Shown piece by piece: positions 58,790-64,000 of a stretch of 64,000 nucleotides of DNA. Each line of letters opens with the position of its first letter. Position 1 is the first letter of the stretch. The translations under genes and the position numbers were made by a program. The notes under the pieces are model-generated. The model did no database searches and was not told the DNA's origin. It was given only the letters and a program-made list of their open reading frames with translations. This DNA is from Siphonodentalium dalli (lineage: Eukaryota; Mollusca; Scaphopoda; Gadilida; Siphonodentaliidae), in NCBI GenBank assembly GCA_032622095.1, contig CP136062.1, positions 161,876,875 to 161,940,874 of the forward strand. Direction: 5' to 3'.

Positions 58790-58925
58790 AAACCCCCCCC
58801 CCCCCCTTAAATGAATAAGGAAAAAATTTACGTGTAAATTTTTTACGCCTAGGTACCCCCCCCCCCCCACACCCCCCCCCCCGGTACGTTGTGTCCCGCA
58901 GTTTTTTCCGCCCCCCCCCCTGACC
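58790..58925. repeat. Cluster of poly(C) runs
   Basis: Four to five runs of ten or more C occur in 135 bp, with a small TTTACGTGTAAA palindrome between them. Confidence 0.7.
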
Positions 58926-59605
58926 GTCCCCTATTTTGATAACCAATGGGTAAATATTTAGACAGATTATTCTGCCCTGATCTATTCTGCTGTCGAAACT
59001 TATTGATTATACCTGGCTTTGGATCATTAATGACATAAACCATCACATACTTATCATATGTGTCAATTTGCATCAATTGGGTTGTTATTGTGTGGAAGAT
59101 ATCTTGTTATAACAAAACAAAGCTTTGCTTCGTATATTGGCTATCGGATTTTGTGACGTCAACAATTTTTCACATAATACGAGGAGCGAATTTTTGTTTA
59201 GATGCGAGCACTTTTTGTCGCACTGTAGAACGATGGGCTTGAATCATTAATGTCGTAATCGGAGTCAAGAGGCCAAGCCAAACCGGTCGATATGCAACCT
59301 CTCATGACAATCAGAAACCGTCATCATCACGACGAAGATCTCAACAACATCATCCTATTTATATAAACGTCATCAAATCATGATTTTTTTTCCCGATTGA
59401 TAAGGACAAGTGGCATATAATGATTTTTCTAACTGGCCTACTCACTCTACTGGATCAAATTATCGGACCCTCTCGGAAAGTTTCGGATACTTGTCAGTTG
59501 AATATCGTATCTATATATGAAGTTTTAATTTTCAGGACAAATGGGTTATGCCATACATAAATGGGTATTTGAAATGAACTAAAAGAACTTGACCCACATG
59601 TCTAC

Positions 59606-60060
59606 TATATGTGACCCGCCATATCAAATCCAGTCGTAAGTCGGGATATTTTTACCCTGTGCCAATGCATTCTCTTATATATGCGAGTCGACCATAGGTC
59701 GCCTCGCATATATAAGAGAATGCATTGGCCTAACAATTTTTTACAATTTTAATAATTTTTTCTTGTATTCTTTAACAATTTTATAATTTCACCCATACAG
59801 AGCCCCATACAAACATGAGCAGACGACACTCTTCTATATGCTTCTATATATGTGTGGAGCTCCCTGCAGGGTAATGGATGTGTTTTTATTTTATGTCCCA
59901 AAACTTGTAAGAAACATTTATTTAAAACAATTGTTAGGCCAATGCATTCTCTTATATATGCGAGGCGACTATGGTCGACTCGCATATATAAGAGAATGCA
60001 TTGGCACAGGGTAAAACAATCCCGACTTACGACTGGATTTGATATGGCGGGTCACATATA
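59606..60060. mobile_element. Double-hairpin element with a third, distinct TIR (B3)
   Basis: Terminal inverted repeats of over 40 bp: 'TATATGTGACCCGCCATATC' then 'AAATCCAGTCGTAAGTCGGG', with the exact inverse at the right. Inside are two 67-bp hairpins (59662-59728, 59939-60004) of the same sequence as in B2, joined by 'CCCTGTG' / 'CACAGGG' to the outer repeats. The spacer (59730-59938) includes the B2 spacer in inverse orientation plus about 140 extra bases. Confidence 0.8.
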
Positions 60061-60402
60061 TGTGACTATAGTCAGACTTGATATAGCCTTATTTTCGCAC
60101 CGGTGCGAGATGCCTCATCGTGACAGCCACAATTAGACACGATATACGTGTACCTCAAAGCTTTATTTTCCAACTAATGCACAGCAGCTGATACTACATT
60201 GTACTGTGGAGACTACTGTGTGAAAGGAAACAACAGAATATTTAATATGGAATTAATTGTTATCATAAGTCTTCATAGTACATACATTCGTCTGGCAATC
60301 CATATACACCCTACTACTGAATCGAGCGAAACACATAATTATAATATACATTTAGGTCGCGAATTCGGTCAATGAGGAAAGTTACATGATGACGATGTTC
60401 GT

Positions 60403-60880
60403 CGACATTCGATGAAATCTATGGGAACCAAATTTACTTTTAATAATTATTTGTGCGATTATGTACATTTCATTCCCCATCAATATAGATCGTCCCTCAA
60501 GAATAAAATAGGGTTCCCCATGTTTGAACTTCCATGTCCCATGATACTTTGTCAATTTCTTATTGGTTGTTTGTATAAGGGGTCATCTGATGAACAATCT
60601 ATCCCAGCCTTTGCTAATATCATCAGGGCGTGTTATGTAATGGTGTTTAATTTCATAATAAGAGCAAATAAGTGTGCTTAATGCAAATACTTGTACTTAA
60701 GCATGCATAGATTATTTGTGCTTAAGCATAATTAAATTATTTTCGCTTAAGTGCAATCATTTGTACTTAAGCTCAATTAATTGACATTAATCGAACATAA
60801 TTGTACTTAAGCATAAATAATATCGCTTAAGCGCAAATAATTATTAAAAGTGAATTTGGCCTCCCATAGAAATCGACATG
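60403..60880. mobile_element. Palindromic element enclosing a CTTAAG-motif array
   Basis: 'ATCTATGGGAACCAAATTTA' with 'CTTTTAATAATTATTTGTGC' at the left faces its inverse at 60828-60875. Between about 60670 and 60835 degenerate units of roughly 20-28 bp carry 'TGTRCTTAAGCATAAATAAT'. Edges are approximate and no target duplication is seen. The 89-residue frame in the left part is not supported. Confidence 0.6.
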
Positions 60881-61639
60881 ATGACATCTTATGAATTAAA
60901 TGAACATTGTGAAATGGACACTCTTCTCGGTCCATCTAGCCTGTGTATCTCAAGCGGAGAGCTCCCCCAGTGAGGGAAGTAATATAATGGATAGTTTCAG
61001 TTCCACTCTCGACAACATATAACTATTTTCACTGCTGAGTACTTTGATGTTGGTAGTGTTATTTTGGGTTTTAAATCGTGAGGAGGTGAACCCGTTTGTT
61101 TACAATTTGGATTTCTCAGATACCCGGATTTACGGTTGGCTTAATTTATGAACGCAATTACGATTAGGGTCCATTATTTTTACGAACCGTTGTGTACGGC
61201 ATTTATTAATAATAAATACCCCACGAAATAAGCCTTATATGTGATTTTGACAAGAATTGTTTTAATGTGAGTGGTTAGCTTTGGTTCGTTAATTACGCTA
61301 TAGCGTTTTATCATATTATCACGACAAATGATATCATGTTCATTGTGTATTAATAGGATATGATACAATTTAAGTTTTATAGTTTATTTCTATATTTTTT
61401 GTTGCTAAATATTTCTCCGTTAATTATAAATTATTCCCTCAAAACTGATGTTGTTGTCCATGTTATGCGAGCGATCCCAAACATACTGGAATATATTTGA
61501 GACCTCGGTTCAATCTAAGGCAAATTAAAGTACTTCAGTATGGCAAAATACATATAGATATATTCACCCTCCTACAAAAATGGTGTTATTTAGGCTACTG
61601 AACAATTGAAAAGTTTCATTGTTTTGGAAATAATTAGGA

Positions 61640-61790
61640 AAACAATGCATGCACCGGGGAAAATGGGGTTTCTGGGCTCCGGATAGACCAAGTCTTCTCG
61701 CTGGACCTAAATTTACATTTGCCAAATAATTTGCCAAATGAAAATATTTTTTGCCAAATTATTTTAGCACTTGCCAAATGCTATCCTTGA
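61640..61790. repeat. Fragment related to the 2891-4565 hAT terminus
   Basis: 'CGCTGGACCTAAATTTACAT' followed by four 'TTGCCAAAT' words resembles the right terminus of 2891-4565 read in inverse. It is a partial relic. Confidence 0.4.
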
Positions 61791-61814
61791 TAGAATCATT
61801 TTCTGCAACATTAA

Positions 61815-63368
61815 GGTGACGTTTACACATAGCCGGTGAAGCCGTTACCCGGCGAACCCGTTAGCCGGCGAAGGTTGGGCAGAGTGTTTACACATCGCCG
61901 GCGAAGATACGCATATATTCATGTGTCTCCTTTACTTGTTAATAGTTTTCGTTTTAGTTCTCAATGAACTGAAATATGATATTGCTGTACACCTGTAAAC
62001 ATCTAGCCGCTTCCTGTTAGAGATATGGTTGGGCAGTATAGTGAAATGAAACTTTTTAGAAATGGAAATGCCGAAATTATTAATATCCAACTCAAACTTT
62101 CAGGTATTGCTATTGGTAATTTTATAGATATTTAAAAAACATTGTTAATGGTTTGTTTGGGTTCACATACAGCCTGTGAAGTGAGTGTCGCATCAAAAGC
62201 ATGGCCATTGTCAGTTTTGAGATCTTTTCGTCGCATACATCTACAAATTGGTGTATAATCATTCGGATTGGATTTTATATTATATATATAAGTTTCAACA
62301 TCGCGAATCAAATGTGACACATTTTCCGTTTGCACATTATACAATAAAATATGTTTTTCATTTTACTCGGGCGTTCACCATGTCCATGTATATAGGGCCG
62401 TGGCGATGGGGGTGTCTCATCCCAACTTTAATCAAAATATTCAAAAGCTGGAAATTTCATACCTGACACGGCAATAGTTGGACATTTGACATCAGCAATA
62501 TGATGAAATTGTTCTCGTAGTTTTATTTTCAACAATTTGTTATTGGTGATTTCTTTAGGCAACATTTGCTTATTTTTTTACCAAATTGTTGGACTGAAAT
62601 GATCATCAGTTGGAAATTATCCAACCTTATTAGCGGTGCGTCAAGTTTGGAAAATGTCCAACAATTGGAAATCTTAAGGCTGGATGCTAGGATTTTGCAA
62701 TTTTCAGGGTTCATGGCAATAACCACGGTCGGTCGATAAATTCCAAAGATGAACAGTCCCACACATCCAAATCAGGCCCTCTAGACCCGTCCCTGTGTAA
62801 ATATGTCCACGGCGCACTCAGATTTAGATTATTAAACTAATTGTCCATTAAGTTTGAATCCACAGAAAGGTGCCATCCCATTTCTTCCATATATATATAT
62901 ATGGACATACATGTACATGAATTAATTCCCTCGAATGCGCAACAAATGTCCCATGCACATACAGAGTACGTGTACCATCATCGGTTATTATTTATAATAA
63001 TAGCTTATAACCAAGGTGCGTGACCCCCGACCTGACAGCTGATTAGAGACAATCAAACTGGCACACTGACCAATATATACACAGGTGAAAAGCGGGCTGG
63101 TCTATCAATAATATTGTTCGAGTTAATTGTTGAAAGGAAATCACCCATGACGGCGTGACCCCAGATAAACATCTAACTTAACCGCAGAGCGAATTAGAAT
63201 CCATACGACAATCAGGTGCTTGTACTAAATCATTTTATCCAAAAGTTGAAAACCGTATAGCTGAGTAACCGGATAGCCGTAATTCTTATCCGGCGAAGTA
63301 TAAACACTCTATTGTTATCGCTGCCGGCTAAAGCGAATGCGACATTCGCCGGGTTATGTATAAACACC
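61815..63368. mobile_element. TIR element with GGTG.YGTTTAYACATA ends
   Basis: Left end GGTGACGTTTACACATAGCC faces a right end that reads back as GGTGTTTATACATAACCCGG. Both subtermini are studded with CCGGCGAA words (several within 100 bp at each side), unlike the AT-rich interior. It is 1.55 kb with no credible ORF. No clean target duplication; superfamily not assigned. Confidence 0.6.
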
Positions 63369-64000
63369 CACTAAGTCTTATGTTTCGACACTTGCGGTTT
63401 GAACGACTTGATATCGATAGAAAAGTTAATAAATAATTATACTCGCATCTCTGGTTTACAATACAATAAGAAAATCACCGAACAATACAATGGCATAAGG
63501 GTTTCTCCATCAGAAGGGCACATCACAGGAGGATTAGTAATCCCCCCAACATCAGTACTAATGCTATGAGATTAACTGTATCTTAATAGAGGTGTTAACC
63601 TTCCCTAAAACTTATATAACACCACTAATATAATTATGTTGTAAGAGTTTCCTGAAATTAATGGTATTGACTGACCAATATTTTTCAATTTGCTTGAGTA
63701 ATTAACAAGTGACTTGCCAAAACAACAGCTTGTGATATCGGTTGGGATGCTGCTGTTTTTGGACCGAGTCCCGCCCGTTTCTCTTCTATGACGGACGTTC
63801 ATTCAAAAGACGTACTATAATATATGTAAACGTGGAGCCAGATCATTCACGTAAACCCCTGAATGTGATTGATCACCTGACATGTCCGCAATTAATCTTT
63901 CTTCAAAATGATATATCATCTACCGTGATAGAAAAAGGTATAGCGATGATACGACCGTTTAATGTATTGTTTACATGCATTTTTATTGATAGCGCGATAA
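63369..64000. other. Unrecognised intergenic DNA to window end
   Basis: No exon, array or inverted repeat is recognised. Confidence 0.35.

Overview
The window looks like animal nuclear DNA. It is AT-rich and intron-bearing, and it is packed with inactive transposable elements, palindromic miniature elements (MITEs), tandem repeats and C/G homopolymer runs. No prokaryotic operon, rRNA, CRISPR array or convincing tRNA is visible. Several repeat types fit a lophotrochozoan, most likely a bivalve mollusc: arrays built on a 'CATAACTCCGTAA' motif ending in GACA/GACG microsatellites, 'CACCAAACTTATA' arrays, and 'CTAGCAGG..ACCCGGC' retroposon-like ends. The taxon call is an inference from repeat style, not proof.

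Host gene. One protein-coding gene can be assembled on the minus strand from three exons (40849-40749, 37159-36989, 28288-28029). All junctions are phase 1 with recognisable splice signals. It encodes a 167-residue secreted, probably GPI-anchored, ten-cysteine Ly6/uPAR-fold protein of the Quiver/Sleepless type. Its 3.6 kb and 8.7 kb introns are almost entirely mobile-element debris. A second candidate is a short membrane-type ORF at 49891-49622 (-). An open frame enters from the left edge (3-332 +).

Region by region. 0.6-2.4 kb: palindromic and TTAA-flanked MITEs, one nested in another. 2.9-4.6 kb: a hAT-type element with perfect 8-bp target duplications and another repeat inside. 4.9-5.1 kb: a lopsided palindrome. 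5.4-8.8 kb: a recent 1.69 kb tandem duplication. 8.8-11.2 kb: LINE and Penelope-like fragments. 11.5-14.3 kb: nested TIR elements with intact target duplications. 15.6-17.4 kb: a retroposon-like element with a 130-bp repeat. 17.5-25.6 kb: mostly unrecognised intergenic DNA. 25.6-27.8 kb: MITEs. 28-40.8 kb: the Ly6 gene and its intronic elements, including a 4.8 kb head-to-head transposon (32002-36804) carrying a decayed nuclease-like gene. 41-43.9 kb: a second retroposon-like element. 45-46.6 kb: TTAA MITEs. 47.7-49 kb: a second copy of the 29.7 kb repeat family. 50.2-56.6 kb: three tandem 2.1 kb units. 57-64 kb: a hAT-type element, palindromes and a TIR element.

The strongest novel signals are: (1) a double-hairpin module occurring inside three different terminal-repeat contexts; (2) the 32002-36804 element, whose insertion site sits in the palindromic end of another repeat; (3) a tandem amplification whose breakpoint coincides with the centre of a palindrome; (4) the reconstructed Ly6/Quiver-like gene. 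Boundaries come from reading by eye, so repeat edges without target duplications are approximate.
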